DNA from: Robertmurraya korlensis
GTDB taxonomy: Bacteria > Bacillota > Bacilli > Bacillales > Cytobacillaceae
Direction of reading: 5' to 3'
NCBI RefSeq assembly: GCF_023715225.1
Contig: NZ_JAMBNS010000002.1
Coordinates: 124,001 to 188,000 of the forward strand
DNA: 64,000 nucleotides
Positions 1 through 10,269 of the stretch are shown in pieces (position 1 is the stretch's first letter; each line of letters opens with the position of its first letter). The position numbers and the translations under genes were made by a program. The notes below the pieces were generated by a model. The model had not been told where the DNA came from and searched no databases. It was given only the letters and a program-made list of their open reading frames with translations.

Positions 1-1286
1 TTTACTCCACCATGCAGAGCCATACCATTTAACGCAGCACCCATCGCAAATTCACGAACTCCAAACCAAATGTTCTTACCTTCAAACGATTCAGGTGTAA
101 AATCGCCTACACCTTTAATCATTGTTTTGTTAGAACCAGCTAGGTCAGCAGAACCCCCGATAAACGAAGGAGTGTTCTTAGCGATAGCATTTAGTGCTTC
201 ACCTGATGATGCACGGCTAGCAAGTGCTTTTCCTTCAGGATATACAGGAAGATCCTTGTCCCAACCTTCTGGAAGCTCTCCGTTAATAGCAGATGTTAAC
301 TGTTGAGCAAGCTCAGGATATTCGTTTTTATAAGAAGCGAACAGGTCGTTCCACTCATTTTCTTTCTTTGCACCCGTTTCCACAATGTATTTATTGAATG
401 TGTCATAAACTTCTGCAGGAACATGGAAATCTTCTTCAAATGTCCATTGGTAAGCTTCTTTCGTTAGCTTTAATTCATCAGCTCCAAGTGGGGCACCATG
501 AACATCTGATTTACCTGATTTGTTTGGTGAACCGTATCCGATTACTGTTTTTACTTCAATTAGTGTAGGACGATTTTGATCACCTTGAGCTTCTTCAATT
601 GCTTTTGCAATTTCCTCAAGATTATTTCCATCCTCTACACGAAGGTATTGCCATCCATATGAATCAAAGCGTTTTGCTACACTTTCAGAGAATGAACGGT
701 CTAAGTCACCATCAAGAGAGATATCATTTGAATCGTACAATACAACTAAGCGACCAAGTTTTAAGTGTCCTGCAAGTGAAGCGGCTTCTGCAGAGACACC
801 TTCCATTAAGTCACCGTCACCACAAATACTATATGTATAATGATCCACTACATTGTAGTTGCCTTTGTTATAAGTAGCTGCTAAATGTCTTTCAGCCATT
901 GCCATACCTACTGCCATTGCAATCCCTTGTCCAAGTGGCCCAGTGGTTGCATCTATCCCTGGAGTATGTCCAAATTCAGGGTGACCAGGAGTTTTACTTC
1001 CCCATTGACGGAAGCCCTTAAGATCATCCATTGTTACGTCATAGCCTGATAAGTGAAGAAGACTATACAGCAATGCAGAACCATGCCCTGCAGATAAAAC
1101 AAAACGATCACGGTTAAACCACTCTGGGTTTTTAGGGTTATGATTCATAAAGCGTGACCATAGAGTATAAGCCATTGGGGCAGCACCCATCGGCATACCT
1201 GGATGTCCGGAATTTGCTTTTTCAATTGCATCAATTGATAAAGTACGTATTGCGTTAATTGCTAGTACATCATTTTGTTCAAACAT
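1..1286 (-). CDS. tkt: Transketolase, N-terminal 428 residues (cut by window edge)
   Basis: Thiamine-diphosphate enzyme of the non-oxidative pentose phosphate pathway, moving two-carbon units between sugar phosphates in the cytoplasm. The reading frame is open to base 1, so the C-terminal third lies outside; the family is usually about 660-670 residues. Visible hallmarks are the NSGHPG segment with His28, and the thiamine-diphosphate motif GDGDLMEG starting near residue 156 followed by the NDIS segment near residue 187. The start ATG at 1286 follows GGAAGGG. The order lexA/yneA-yneB-ynzC-tkt is the same as in B. subtilis. Function is certain from sequence; only the missing C-terminus limits the call. 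Confidence 0.97.
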   Translation of the reverse strand, partial: MFEQNDVLAINAIRTLSIDAIEKANSGHPGMPMGAAPMAYTLWSRFMNHNPKNPEWFNRDRFVLSAGHGSALLYSLLHLSGYDVTMDDLKGFRQWGSKTPGHPEFGHTPGIDATTGPLGQGIAMAVGMAMAERHLAATYNKGNYNVVDHYTYSICGDGDLMEGVSAEAASLAGHLKLGRLVVLYDSNDISLDGDLDRSFSESVAKRFDSYGWQYLRVEDGNNLEEIAKAIEEAQGDQNRPTLIEVKTVIGYGSPNKSGKSDVHGAPLGADELKLTKEAYQWTFEEDFHVPAEVYDTFNKYIVETGAKKENEWNDLFASYKNEYPELAQQLTSAINGELPEGWDKDLPVYPEGKALASRASSGEALNAIAKNTPSFIGGSADLAGSNKTMIKGVGDFTPESFEGKNIWFGVREFAMGAALNGMALHGGV

Positions 1287-1333
1287 TTTTTCAACCCTTC
1301 CTATTCTTTATCTCAACAATCCCACTTTTTAAT

Positions 1334-1362
1334 ATTATATCTGCTCTATTATTTATACAACA
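1334..1362 (-). promoter_or_regulatory. Candidate SigA promoter for tkt
   Basis: On the minus strand a perfect TATAAT (1339-1334) lies 17 bp from TGTTGT (1362-1357), about 45 bp upstream of the tkt ATG. The -35 box is weak, so this is an inference from spacing and position. Confidence 0.5.
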
Positions 1363-1449
1363 GATTGCCTAAATAAATTTTGAAAAAAAGCATATAATTT
1401 TATAAATTTTCAGTGTTTTCTATCATTTCCTGGTGAATAAATTAACAGA

Positions 1450-1683
1450 TTAATGTAGTTTCTTGTTATTCTTTAATTTCTTAAGCTTTTCAGGTGTAAC
1501 ATCATCACCCAGAGGATCAATAATTTTTACACCTTGGAGCGTTCCTAGCATAGATGATCGAAATGTTTGTAAATATTCACTACGAAGCTTTGATTGCTCC
1601 TTTGCTTCCGCTTCTGTTAATCCAACAGCTTTTGCTTTTTTTGCTAGTTCATTGATTCTAGCGATTTTTTCCTTCGGTAGCAT
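1450..1683 (-). CDS. ynzC: DUF896 family protein YnzC
   Basis: A 77-residue highly charged, helical protein of the DUF896 family. The conserved stretch around residues 24-42 (EAEAKEQSKLRSEY) and the tail with DPLGDDVTPEKL mark the family. Its molecular function is not established. It is the third gene of the SOS-controlled yneA-yneB-ynzC group in B. subtilis and keeps that position here. A terminator-like hairpin between yneB and ynzC (1775-1813) may lower its expression relative to yneA. The start at 1683 is preceded by GGAGCAAAGAG. The opposite-strand open frame over this gene is a shadow. Confidence 0.9.
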   Translation of the reverse strand: MLPKEKIARINELAKKAKAVGLTEAEAKEQSKLRSEYLQTFRSSMLGTLQGVKIIDPLGDDVTPEKLKKLKNNKKLH

Positions 1684-1774
1684 CTCTTTGCTCCTTCACT
1701 TTTAGTTTTACCAAAATCATGTTACTAAAAGAAATTGTCTTTGACAAGAAAGATGCGTAAAGAGGTACGAATAA

Positions 1775-2800
<1,026 letters not shown>

Positions 2801-2816
2801 GTTAAACACCTCTATT

Positions 2817-2830
2817 AGAATGTATGTTCG
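2817..2830 (-). promoter_or_regulatory. LexA box 1 (yneA-proximal)
   Basis: Minus-strand CGAACATACATTCT resembles the Bacillus SOS consensus CGAAC-N4-GTTCG, with a good left half and a degenerate right half. It is just downstream of the yneA -10 element. Confidence 0.6.
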
Positions 2831-2843
2831 TATTTATGTTTTC

Positions 2844-2873
2844 ATTATAGATCGAACATTTGTTTTGTGTCAA
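2844..2873 (-). promoter_or_regulatory. yneA promoter (SigA type) with embedded LexA box 2
   Basis: TTGACA (2873-2868) and TATAAT (2849-2844) are separated by 18 bp. The LexA box CGAACATTTGTTTT (2853-2866) occupies the spacer, so repressor binding would block polymerase directly. Confidence 0.85.
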
Positions 2874-2881
2874 CAATTATT

Positions 2882-2895
2882 CGAACTTATGTTTG
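2882..2895 (+). promoter_or_regulatory. LexA box 3 (lexA-proximal)
   Basis: CGAACTTATGTTTG matches the SOS consensus closely and overlaps the lexA -35 element, consistent with autoregulation. Confidence 0.85.
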
Positions 2896-2921
2896 TATGC
2901 ACTGGTAGAACATGCTATAAT
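2893..2921 (+). promoter_or_regulatory. lexA promoter (SigA type)
   Basis: TTGTAT (2893-2898), 17 bp spacer, perfect TATAAT (2916-2921); 33 bp upstream of the lexA start codon. Confidence 0.8.
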
Positions 2922-2954
2922 AAAGTCAAGATTAACCAATGAGGGGCGGTAAGT

Positions 2955-3581
2955 ATGACAAAACTATCAAAACGTCAGGTCGATATACTAGAGTATATAA
3001 AAGAAGAAGTTAAGCAAAAGGGCTATCCACCTTCCGTTCGTGAAATTGGGGAAGCAGTAGGTTTAGCGTCAAGTTCAACCGTACACGGCCACTTAGCTAG
3101 ACTTGAAAGTAAAGGGTATATTCGAAGAGATCCTACAAAGCCACGTGCAATTGAGATTCTGGATCTTGATGAGGTGGTAAGCAATATACCAAAATATAAT
3201 ATTGTTAACGTTCCTGTAGTCGGAAAAGTAACTGCAGGTATACCAATAACTGCAATCGAGAATGTTGAAGAGTATTTTCCTCTCCCTGAACGTCTTGCCC
3301 CTGCGGATGAACAAGTATTTATGCTTGAGGTAATGGGTGACAGTATGATTGAGGCTGGTATCCTTGATGGTGATTACGTGATCGTGAAACAGCAGCAAAC
3401 AGCGAATAACGGAGACATCGTTGTTGCCATGACTGAGGAAGATGAGGCGACGGTTAAGAGATTCTTCAAAGAAAAGGACTATGTTCGTTTGCAGCCGGAG
3501 AATTCTTCTCTTGCACCAATTATCCTACGAAATGTATCTATCCTGGGAAAAGTTATCGGAGTATATCGTCATATTCATTAA
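2955..3581 (+). CDS. lexA: LexA SOS repressor
   Basis: A 208-residue LexA. The N-terminal winged helix DNA-binding domain spans about residues 1-65, with recognition region SSSTVHGHL near 39-47. The self-cleavage site is Ala94-Gly95, and the serine-lysine dyad is Ser130 (in MGDSM) and Lys168 (in TVKRF). RecA-stimulated autocleavage relieves repression of yneA-yneB-ynzC, recA and lexA itself, all of which show LexA-like boxes in this window. The start ATG at 2955 follows GAGGGGCGG. A terminator follows directly. Confidence 0.98.
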   Translation: MTKLSKRQVDILEYIKEEVKQKGYPPSVREIGEAVGLASSSTVHGHLARLESKGYIRRDPTKPRAIEILDLDEVVSNIPKYNIVNVPVVGKVTAGIPITAIENVEEYFPLPERLAPADEQVFMLEVMGDSMIEAGILDGDYVIVKQQQTANNGDIVVAMTEEDEATVKRFFKEKDYVRLQPENSSLAPIILRNVSILGKVIGVYRHIH

Positions 3582-3587
3582 TAAGGG

Positions 3588-3618
3588 AAAGCAAGCATCA
3601 AAGGATGCTTGCTTTTTT
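3588..3618 (+). terminator. lexA terminator
   Basis: GCAAGCATC (3591-3599), loop AAAG, GATGCTTGC (3604-3612), then a T tract; an A-run upstream extends the stem. Confidence 0.9.
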
Positions 3619-3622
3619 ATAG

Positions 3623-4174
3623 TCACAATGGCTCAAAGCTCTTTCTTCGACTAAACCAATGGGCCACAAGATACAAGAACAAGATGATAAAGAAAGAATA
3701 GGTATAAGCCCAATCTATTTTCTTATACATATCCATCATCGCCATCACAGGCATCCCAATGTATGCACTCATACCAGCTAGAATGATTGCCTTTATTAAT
3801 GGATTAACGTTCGGTTTGTATTGTAGAAAAAGCATAATAAGGACCGGCATAAGAGAATAACGAAACGAATAACTAATTGTCGGAATGGGTATGGCTTTTA
3901 CTGGATAAACCCATTTTCCATGTTCCACTCCTAACGCATCAATCGTTGTAGATAGCATCATTACAATAAATGCAGAAAAAAGTAATCGCGATGTGCTCTC
4001 TCTTTTACGTAATATTGCCCAGAGTGTCCATGGAACAATGATCATTAAAACTGCAACCCACCATTGCCAAGTGAAAAAAAAGGCATTCGTAGTCGCATCT
4101 ATAATTAGATGATTTCCTTCTTTAATTAAATTCGATCCTTTTTCGACTTGCTTTAGACCATCTTGAAATGTCAT
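3623..4174 (-). CDS. CBO0543-type integral membrane protein
   Basis: About 183 residues with roughly five hydrophobic segments, a conserved Trp-rich WQWWVAVLMIIVPWTLW stretch near residue 36, and a central ALGVEHGKWVYP. This resembles the uncharacterised CBO0543 family of Bacillus and Clostridium membrane proteins. No catalytic motif is visible and no function is assigned. The start is placed at ATG 4174, where GGGGG lies about 7 bases upstream, rather than at an ATG nine codons earlier. It stands alone between lexA and glnA. Its stop lies close to the lexA terminator, which may serve both strands. Confidence 0.7.
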   Translation of the reverse strand: MTFQDGLKQVEKGSNLIKEGNHLIIDATTNAFFFTWQWWVAVLMIIVPWTLWAILRKRESTSRLLFSAFIVMMLSTTIDALGVEHGKWVYPVKAIPIPTISYSFRYSLMPVLIMLFLQYKPNVNPLIKAIILAGMSAYIGMPVMAMMDMYKKIDWAYTYSFFIILFLYLVAHWFSRRKSFEPL

Positions 4175-4288
4175 TATTTTTCCCCCGTTACGTATCTTCA
4201 TATAACAGTAATCGATTGTATTATTTGGATAAATTGAGATTTTTATTCATAAACGCCTCCCCTCCATGACATTCAAACAGACAAAAAA

Positions 4289-4316
4289 ACCCTCAACACC
4301 TGAATGTGTTGAGGGT
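4289..4316 (-). terminator. glnA terminator
   Basis: ACCCTCAACAC (4289-4299) pairs with GTGTTGAGGGT (4306-4316), loop of 6, followed on the minus strand by seven T residues. Confidence 0.9.
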
Positions 4317-4329
4317 TTCTTTCAACGAA

Positions 4330-5664
4330 TTAATACATTGACATGTATTGCTCGCGCTCCCATGGATGTACTTGTGTACGGAACATATCCCACTCGATTT
4401 CTTTTGCTTCTACGAAGTGTTCGAAGATATGCTCTCCAAGAGCGTGAACCATTGTTTCGTCTGATTTTAAGTTATCTAAAGCAGCAGCAAGTGTAGCTGG
4501 TAGATCTTCAATACCTACAGCTTGACGCTCTTCTTTGTTCATAACATAGATGTTGCGGTCAACTGGAGCTGGTGGTGTTAGAGAGTTCTTCACTCCGTCA
4601 AGACCTGCAGCAAGTAATACAGCCATTGCTAAGTAAGGGTTAGCAGCTGGGTCAACGCTACGTACTTCTACACGAGTGGAAATTCCACGAGATGCAGGGA
4701 TACGGATTAGTGGCGAACGGTTTCTAGCAGACCATGCAACATAGCAAGGTGCTTCGTAACCAGGTACTAAACGCTTATAAGAGTTTACAGTTGGGTTCGT
4801 TACAGCTGTAAAGTTTGGAGCATGCTTAATGATACCAGCGATGAACTGACGAGCAGTGTCGCTTAGTTCTAAGTTTCCAGTTGGATCGAAGAATGCGTTC
4901 TTACCTTCTTTAAATAAAGAAACGTTACAGTGCATTCCAGAACCATTTACTCCGAATAATGGCTTCGGCATGAATGTAGCATGTAGACCGTGCTTACGTG
5001 CAATTGTCTTAACAACAAGCTTGAACGTTTGGATTTGGTCACAAGCGCTTAATGCATCAGCATATTTGAAGTCAATTTCGTGTTGTCCTGGAGCTACCTC
5101 ATGGTGAGATGCTTCAATTTCAAAGCCCATTTCTTCAAGCTCTAACACGATATCACGACGGCAGTTTTCACCAAGGTCCGTTGGAGCAAGGTCGAAGTAT
5201 CCACCGTTGTCGTTTAATTCAAGTGTTGGCTCTCCAGCTTGGTCAAGCTTGAATAAGAAGAATTCTGGCTCAGGCCCAAGATTGAAATCTGAGAATCCTA
5301 AGTCTTGCATTTCTTTAATAATTCTTCTTAAGTTGTTACGTGGGTCACCGGCGAATGGAGTACCATCTGGATTGTAAATGTCACAGATTAAACGTGCTAC
5401 TTTACCTTTTTCAGCTGTCCAAGGGAAAACTACCCATGTGTCTAAGTCAGGATATAAGTACATGTCTGACTCTTCGATACGAACGAAACCTTCGATAGAA
5501 GAACCGTCAAACATCATTTTGTTGTCTAAAGCTTTTTCAAGCTGACTGATAGGAATCTCAACGTTTTTGATTGTTCCTAAGATGTCAGTGAATTGCAGAC
5601 GAATAAATTTAACATTTTGTTCTTCTGCCATTCTTGTAATATCATCTCTTGTAAACTTAGCCAT
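4330..5664 (-). CDS. glnA: Glutamine synthetase, type I (GlnA)
   Basis: Cytoplasmic dodecameric enzyme joining ammonia to glutamate with ATP. The 444-residue length is normal for the Gram-positive GSI-alpha class. Visible motifs include FDGSSIEGF (about 52-60), the [10 protein letters not shown] segment, [17 protein letters not shown], and Arg62, the residue needed for glutamine feedback inhibition in B. subtilis. It follows glnR by 35 bases, so GlnR and GlnA form one autoregulated unit. Feedback-inhibited GlnA is known in Bacillus to activate GlnR and inhibit TnrA. The start ATG follows a GGGAGGAAA ribosome binding site. Confidence 0.98.
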   Translation of the reverse strand: MAKFTRDDITRMAEEQNVKFIRLQFTDILGTIKNVEIPISQLEKALDNKMMFDGSSIEGFVRIEESDMYLYPDLDTWVVFPWTAEKGKVARLICDIYNPDGTPFAGDPRNNLRRIIKEMQDLGFSDFNLGPEPEFFLFKLDQAGEPTLELNDNGGYFDLAPTDLGENCRRDIVLELEEMGFEIEASHHEVAPGQHEIDFKYADALSACDQIQTFKLVVKTIARKHGLHATFMPKPLFGVNGSGMHCNVSLFKEGKNAFFDPTGNLELSDTARQFIAGIIKHAPNFTAVTNPTVNSYKRLVPGYEAPCYVAWSARNRSPLIRIPASRGISTRVEVRSVDPAANPYLAMAVLLAAGLDGVKNSLTPPAPVDRNIYVMNKEERQAVGIEDLPATLAAALDNLKSDETMVHALGEHIFEHFVEAKEIEWDMFRTQVHPWEREQYMSMY

Positions 5665-5699
5665 TTTGTTTCCTCCCTTGAATAGTAAATCTCTTTTTA

Positions 5700-6107
5700 T
5701 TAATGGAAAAAGCGTGACATATCTCCTTGACGCAACGACGAACGATTAAAGCGGCCAGCATGCATAAGCTCTGAGCGCAACATTTTACGTAACTCATCAT
5801 CGGACAGATCACGTCTTGCTTTCTCTGCTTCCTTCACTATTTCTTCCGAAAGCACCTGTTGCTCTTTCACAGAAAAAATTTGCTTAATTCCTGCAAGATT
5901 CACACCTTGCTCGATCAAATCTTTTATTTCTAAAAGCTGATCAATGTCATTCAAAGAAAACATTCTTCTGTTTCCCTCAGTTCTTGCCGGAGAGATCAAT
6001 TGGTGCTCTTCATAATATCGAATTTGTCTTGCAGATAGTTCTGTAAGCTGCATGACAATTCCAATTGGAAATAATGGCATGGAACGACGGATATCACTTC
6101 CGCTCAT
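5700..6107 (-). CDS. glnR: Nitrogen repressor GlnR (MerR family)
   Basis: About 135 residues. The MerR-type winged helix ([22 protein letters not shown]...NRRMFS) occupies roughly residues 15-60, followed by a coiled coil and a flexible C-terminal tail ending [10 protein letters not shown]. In Bacillus that tail gates DNA binding until feedback-inhibited glutamine synthetase acts as chaperone. The start at 6107 is chosen because GGAGGG lies 8 bases upstream; an in-frame ATG five codons earlier has no such site. The upstream promoter carries two GlnR-type operators, so the operon is self-repressed under nitrogen excess. Confidence 0.96.
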   Translation of the reverse strand: MSGSDIRRSMPLFPIGIVMQLTELSARQIRYYEEHQLISPARTEGNRRMFSLNDIDQLLEIKDLIEQGVNLAGIKQIFSVKEQQVLSEEIVKEAEKARRDLSDDELRKMLRSELMHAGRFNRSSLRQGDMSRFFH

Positions 6108-6141
6108 TTGCTGTCCCTCCATTTCTCTCTTTCATATTTTT

Positions 6142-6170
6142 ATTATATGAAATGTCAGTTTTTCTGTCAA
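6142..6170 (-). promoter_or_regulatory. glnRA promoter with GlnR operator 2
   Basis: Perfect TTGACA (6170-6165) and TATAAT (6147-6142) with a 17-bp spacer. The -35 and spacer form TTGACA-N7-TGACA, a degenerate GlnR site, matching the B. subtilis arrangement. Confidence 0.85.
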
Positions 6171-6175
6171 CATAA

Positions 6176-6192
6176 TGTTAGTTTATATAACA
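6176..6192 (-). promoter_or_regulatory. GlnR/TnrA operator 1
   Basis: TGTTA-N7-TAACA is a perfect match to the TGTNA-N7-TNACA consensus, placed just upstream of the glnR -35 box. Confidence 0.85.
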
Positions 6193-6242
6193 TGGAATTT
6201 TTGTAGAAAAAGAGAAAAATTATAACTCTCTAAATAATCTAC

Positions 6243-7514
6243 TTAATTAAAATCAATTAGCTGTTTTTCAGCTAATCGGTTCAACGCAATCAATATGGCC
6301 ATTTTCACATGTGAATAGGTTAGTCCTCCCTGTACATAAGCAACATACGGTGGTCGGATTGGTCCATCGGCGCTTAATTCAATACTTGCCCCTTGTATAA
6401 ATGTTCCCGCAGCCATGATCACATCATCTTCATATCCAGGCATATAAGCTGGGTATGCCGTTACATGTGAATTAATAGGCGAAGCAAACTGGATGGCTTG
6501 GCAAAAGGCAATCATTTTCTCTTTGTTATCAAATTGAACTGATTGAATCAAATCTGTCCGGTTTGCATCCCACGCTGGATTTGTGTTCATACCTAACCTG
6601 TCAAGCATAGCTGAGGTAAAAACAGCACCCTTTAATGCTTGTCCAACCACATGCGGTGCCAAAAAGAAGCCTTGGTACATTTCTTGAAGACTATAAAGAG
6701 AGGCACCCGCTTCAGCTCCGATACCTGGTGAAGTCATCCTATAGGAACATGCTTCCACATATTTTTCTTTTCCAACGATGTACCCCCCAGTTTTAGCAAG
6801 TCCACCACCAGGGTTCTTAATTAAAGAACCTGCCATCAAGTCCGCGCCTACATGGCAAGGCTCTAATAACTCTACAAATTCACCATAACAATTATCAACA
6901 AATACGACAACATCTTCTTTAATATTTTTAACAAATTTAATCATTTCTTTAATTTGATCGATGGTAAATGATGGTCGGTTTGCATACCCCTTGGAACGTT
7001 GAATTCCAATCACTTTTGTATTCGGCTTGATCATTGTTTTTACTTGTTCGAAATTGACCTGCCCATCCTCTTTTAATTCTACACTTTGATAAGATATTCC
7101 AAATTCCTTTAAAGAACCTACCCCATTCCCTCGGATTCCTACAATTTCCTCCAAAGTATCATACGGTTTTCCTGTTATGTAAAGAAGCTCATCTCCAGGT
7201 CGTAATACACCAAATAAAGCGATCGAAATTGCGTGTGTACCTGAGATGATTTGCGGACGGACAAGACCTGCTTCTCCACCAAACACATCAGCATAAATTT
7301 TCTCTAATGTATCCCTACCAATATCATCATAGCCATATCCTGTAGAAGGAATAAAGTGTGAATCACTCACTTGATGGCGCTGGTAGCTTTCTAGAACGCG
7401 AAACTGATTCGCTTCCACCGTTTCGTCAATTTGTTTATGCTTCGTAAGAATTTTCTCTTCAACCTGCCGAACAATCGGCTTTAATGCTTCCCCATATGTG
7501 AAATGCTGATACAT
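6243..7514 (-). CDS. ynbB: YnbB, PLP-dependent methionine gamma-lyase-like protein
   Basis: A 423-residue fold-type I PLP protein of the family once called aluminium resistance protein. The SGTHAIS segment (91-97) would bind the cofactor phosphate, Asp207 (FVDNCYGEF) the pyridine nitrogen, and Lys233 (GSLIKNPGGG) is the likely Schiff-base lysine. The physiological substrate is not known; the family resembles cystathionine/methionine gamma-lyases. It lies 13 bases downstream of hflX and ends shortly before glnR, the same order as in B. subtilis. The start ATG follows AGGAGAAC. Confidence 0.88.
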   Translation of the reverse strand: MYQHFTYGEALKPIVRQVEEKILTKHKQIDETVEANQFRVLESYQRHQVSDSHFIPSTGYGYDDIGRDTLEKIYADVFGGEAGLVRPQIISGTHAISIALFGVLRPGDELLYITGKPYDTLEEIVGIRGNGVGSLKEFGISYQSVELKEDGQVNFEQVKTMIKPNTKVIGIQRSKGYANRPSFTIDQIKEMIKFVKNIKEDVVVFVDNCYGEFVELLEPCHVGADLMAGSLIKNPGGGLAKTGGYIVGKEKYVEACSYRMTSPGIGAEAGASLYSLQEMYQGFFLAPHVVGQALKGAVFTSAMLDRLGMNTNPAWDANRTDLIQSVQFDNKEKMIAFCQAIQFASPINSHVTAYPAYMPGYEDDVIMAAGTFIQGASIELSADGPIRPPYVAYVQGGLTYSHVKMAILIALNRLAEKQLIDFN

Positions 7515-7527
7515 GTTGTTCTCCTAA

Positions 7528-8784
7528 CTAAATACTGTATTGATTAATTTGCCCTAATATTTGATGATCATTGAGTACATATCCTTTGCACAGATACATT
7601 TCCTTGTCTTCTTCGAATGCCAACTCCCTTAAAATCGTGTCATTTTTTAATTGAGCTAACAATTTTCCTTCTGTGGACGGAACCTCAACTTGGTAAAATT
7701 TCATTTCTGAAATAATCACCTGTTCTATTTTTTGCTTTAATAAAAAGCGATCTTCCTCGTTAAATGCAGAAATCTGCAACGTTTCGGTTTTTGCGGTTGG
7801 AACAAAGTCAGGATTTTTTAAATCTTTCTTATTATAAACGGTCAATTGAGGAATTTGTTGTATATCCAAATCCTCCAACAACTTATGTACCGTCTGTTCA
7901 TGCTGATATGAATCTGCACTCGACATATCTACAACGTGTAAAAGAAGATCGGCTTCTCGTACTTCTTCTAAGGTTGATCGAAAAGCAGCAATCAATGTTG
8001 TTGGAAGATCCTGAATAAATCCAACCGTATCTGTTAATAACGTACTAAATCCGCTTGGAAGAATCATTTTTCTCGTCATCGGGTCAAGTGTGGCAAACAA
8101 TTGATTTTCCTCAAACGAATCCGCTTCCGTTAAACGATTGAATAATGTCGATTTACCCGCATTCGTATACCCGACCAACGCCACTTGAAAGGCTTTATTC
8201 TTTTTCCGACGCTCACGATATCGATCACGATGCTGCACGATCACTTTAAGCTGTGCTTTAATATCGTCTATACGTCTTCGAATATGTCTACGATCGGTCT
8301 CGAGCTGGGTTTCCCCAGGACCTCTCGTCCCAATCCCTGCACCAAGACGTGAAAGTTGCGTACCTTGTCCACCCAACCTCGGAAGAAGATATTGAAGCTG
8401 GGCCAATTCGACCTGAAGCTTCCCTTCTTTAGAACGTGCACGTTGGGCAAAAATATCCAAAATTAACTGAGTTCGATCAATGATTCTTGCTGAAATGTCT
8501 TTTGATAAATTTCGGACCTGACTAGGTGAAAGCTCATCATTAAATATGATGATATTTGCTTCCGTTTCCTCCTCTAATGCTCTCAACTCTTCAACTTTCC
8601 CTTTACCTATGTATGTAGATGGATGTACTCTGTCTCTTTTTTGAGATAATGTTGCTTGTACAGTACCTTTTGCTGTTTCTGTTAAAGAAGCAAGCTCCTC
8701 CATAGAATAGTGAAATCTTTCGTCATCCTCTTCGGTTTGACAACCCACAAGAATCACCTTTTCATACTCATGCTTTTGCTCCAA
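7528..8784 (-). CDS. hflX: Ribosome-associated GTPase HflX
   Basis: A 418-residue GTPase that in other bacteria binds the 50S subunit and splits stalled or hibernating ribosomes. The N-terminal HflX domain ends in the signature [15 protein letters not shown] (152-166). The G domain has G1 GYTNAGKS (205-212), G3 DTVG (252-255) and G4 NKKD near 326. A long helical linker lies between the domains. The start is TTG at 8784, preceded by GAGGTG. It heads a two-gene unit with ynbB. Confidence 0.95.
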   Translation of the reverse strand: MEQKHEYEKVILVGCQTEEDDERFHYSMEELASLTETAKGTVQATLSQKRDRVHPSTYIGKGKVEELRALEEETEANIIIFNDELSPSQVRNLSKDISARIIDRTQLILDIFAQRARSKEGKLQVELAQLQYLLPRLGGQGTQLSRLGAGIGTRGPGETQLETDRRHIRRRIDDIKAQLKVIVQHRDRYRERRKKNKAFQVALVGYTNAGKSTLFNRLTEADSFEENQLFATLDPMTRKMILPSGFSTLLTDTVGFIQDLPTTLIAAFRSTLEEVREADLLLHVVDMSSADSYQHEQTVHKLLEDLDIQQIPQLTVYNKKDLKNPDFVPTAKTETLQISAFNEEDRFLLKQKIEQVIISEMKFYQVEVPSTEGKLLAQLKNDTILRELAFEEDKEMYLCKGYVLNDHQILGQINQYSI

Positions 8785-8860
8785 GAAATCACCTCATCGT
8801 CCTTTTTTATATCATACCAAATATTTGTTTTTAATACTAATTCGCTTCATAAAGAACAAA

Positions 8861-8880
8861 GCAGGCTACTTGTAGCCTGC
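8861..8880 (-). terminator. spoVK terminator hairpin
   Basis: GCAGGCTAC and GTAGCCTGC form a perfect 9-bp stem with a 2-base core; the following minus-strand T run is interrupted, so strength is uncertain. It is 5 bases from the spoVK stop. Confidence 0.65.
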
Positions 8881-8885
8881 CCTTT

Positions 8886-9827
8886 CTACTCATCTTCTTC
8901 AAATATAAGATCATTGCTTCGTATCGTCATTAAATCATGCCGGTCAAAGTTACTTATCATCAACAATCTCATCGCCTGAGCTCGAATCGATTTTTCAAGA
9001 ACGTTTCTAACGTAACGTCCGTTCGAAAAACCAGCTGGGCTATACGCAGATTTCACCCATACGAGATGCTCACGAAGCTTTCTTTCTGCTTCATGGCTTA
9101 GTGTGTACTCCTTTTCCTTCAGCATTCTTTGCCCAATTTCCATCAGTTGCTCAATGCTGTAATCAGGAAAATCAATGACAAGCGGAAACCGAGAATGTAA
9201 TCCAGGATTGAGCGTAAGAAAATCATCCATTTCTCTCGAATAACCTGCCAGGATTAGGATGAATTCATGTTGCTTATCCTCCATATGTTTGACGAGTGTA
9301 TCAATAGCTTCTTTACCAAAGTCCTTTTCCCCACCTCTTCCAAGTGAGTAGGCTTCGTCCACAAATAGAATTCCCCCGAGTGCTTTCTTTACGAGATCTC
9401 TTGTTTTTTGAGCGGTATGTCCGATGTATTCACCAACTAGATCTGCCCGTTCCGCTTCAATTAGATGACCTTTCGTAAGGACATTCATTCGTAAAAATAA
9501 CTTCCCAATCAACCTAGCAACAGTCGTTTTCCCTGTTCCAGGATTCCCTTTAAACATCATATGGAGCGCTTGTTTTCCCGCTTTTAATCCAGCTTCTTCC
9601 CTTTTCTTGTTCACATATATCCATGCGTAAATTTCCTTTATCATTCGCTTCATTTCTTCCATTCCAACAAGCGCACCAAGTTCTTCCTCTATCTCCTTTA
9701 ATGCTGCATGCTCTGGGGGAATGGCCTTTGGAGCCACATATGGTTCGGTAACAGTGGGTTTTCGTTTCTGAGAATTTAAGACAATGCTGATTTGTCCATT
9801 GTTTTTCATTCGAATTGGTTGGTCCAA
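8886..9827 (-). CDS. spoVK: Stage V sporulation protein SpoVK (AAA ATPase)
   Basis: A CbbX/SpoVK-type AAA+ ATPase made in the mother cell and needed for late spore maturation. Numbered from the GTG three codons upstream, Walker A is GNPGTGKT (97-104) and Walker B is ILFVDEAYS (156-164); a sensor region GYSREMD and Arg-finger residues follow. The substrate is unknown. I place the start at TTG 9827 because GAGGTG lies 6 bases upstream; the GTG at 9836 overlaps that site and has no site of its own. Length is then 313 residues, near the B. subtilis protein. It is isolated by hairpins on both sides. Confidence 0.93.
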   Translation of the reverse strand: MDQPIRMKNNGQISIVLNSQKRKPTVTEPYVAPKAIPPEHAALKEIEEELGALVGMEEMKRMIKEIYAWIYVNKKREEAGLKAGKQALHMMFKGNPGTGKTTVARLIGKLFLRMNVLTKGHLIEAERADLVGEYIGHTAQKTRDLVKKALGGILFVDEAYSLGRGGEKDFGKEAIDTLVKHMEDKQHEFILILAGYSREMDDFLTLNPGLHSRFPLVIDFPDYSIEQLMEIGQRMLKEKEYTLSHEAERKLREHLVWVKSAYSPAGFSNGRYVRNVLEKSIRAQAMRLLMISNFDRHDLMTIRSNDLIFEEDE

Positions 9828-9990
9828 AGCTTTCACCTCACATTATAAAACAGTATACGCACCTGGTGCATGAATTGTGACAATAGCCTATTTAAAGATA
9901 TTTTTACTCCTCTGACAGTAGCTCATGCTTTTCCCATTATTTAAGCGATTACTCTATATGTATTCAAAAAAAATCATTTTAGAAATCAAA

Positions 9991-10017
9991 GACCCGCTTC
10001 CATGAAGAAAGCGGGTC
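9991..10017 (-). terminator. hfq terminator
   Basis: GACCCGCTT (9991-9999) pairs with AAGCGGGTC (10009-10017), loop of 9; the minus-strand tail is TTTGATTTCT. Confidence 0.75.
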
Positions 10018-10032
10018 ATGAATGAAGTTCCA

Positions 10033-10269
10033 TTATTGCTGTGGACCTTCTAAATCAATTTGTACATTACGAATTGGTGAAAAAGTAGAAATGGCATGCT
10101 TATATACAAGCTGTTGCTTTCCTTCACATTCAAATAGAACCGTAAAGTTGTCAAAACCTTTTATTTGTCCTCTTAATTGGAAGCCATTCAACAAAAATAC
10201 GGTACAATTAGTACTGTCTTTGCGAAGTTGATTTAAAAACTGATCCTGGATATTAATGGCTTGCTTCAT
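10033..10269 (-). CDS. hfq: RNA chaperone Hfq
   Basis: A 78-residue Sm-fold protein expected to form a hexameric ring. The Sm1 region [23 protein letters not shown] and the Sm2 region with VYKHAISTF are clear; the usual bacterial KHA is present as YKHA. There is no long C-terminal tail, as is typical of Gram-positive Hfq. Its ATG overlaps the miaA stop codon (ATGA), so the two are translationally coupled, the same miaA-hfq pairing found in most bacteria. The ribosome binding site is GAGGAGG. Confidence 0.97.
   Translation of the reverse strand: MKQAINIQDQFLNQLRKDSTNCTVFLLNGFQLRGQIKGFDNFTVLFECEGKQQLVYKHAISTFSPIRNVQIDLEGPQQ

Noticed and set aside
599-877. Plus-strand open frame opposite tkt
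   Set aside because: It lies wholly within the transketolase coding sequence on the other strand, has no ribosome binding site and no recognisable product; the same holds for the many other frames opposite genes.
1463-1705. Plus-strand frame opposite ynzC
   Set aside because: Mirror of a conserved DUF896 gene; hydrophobic composition is an artefact of the reverse complement.
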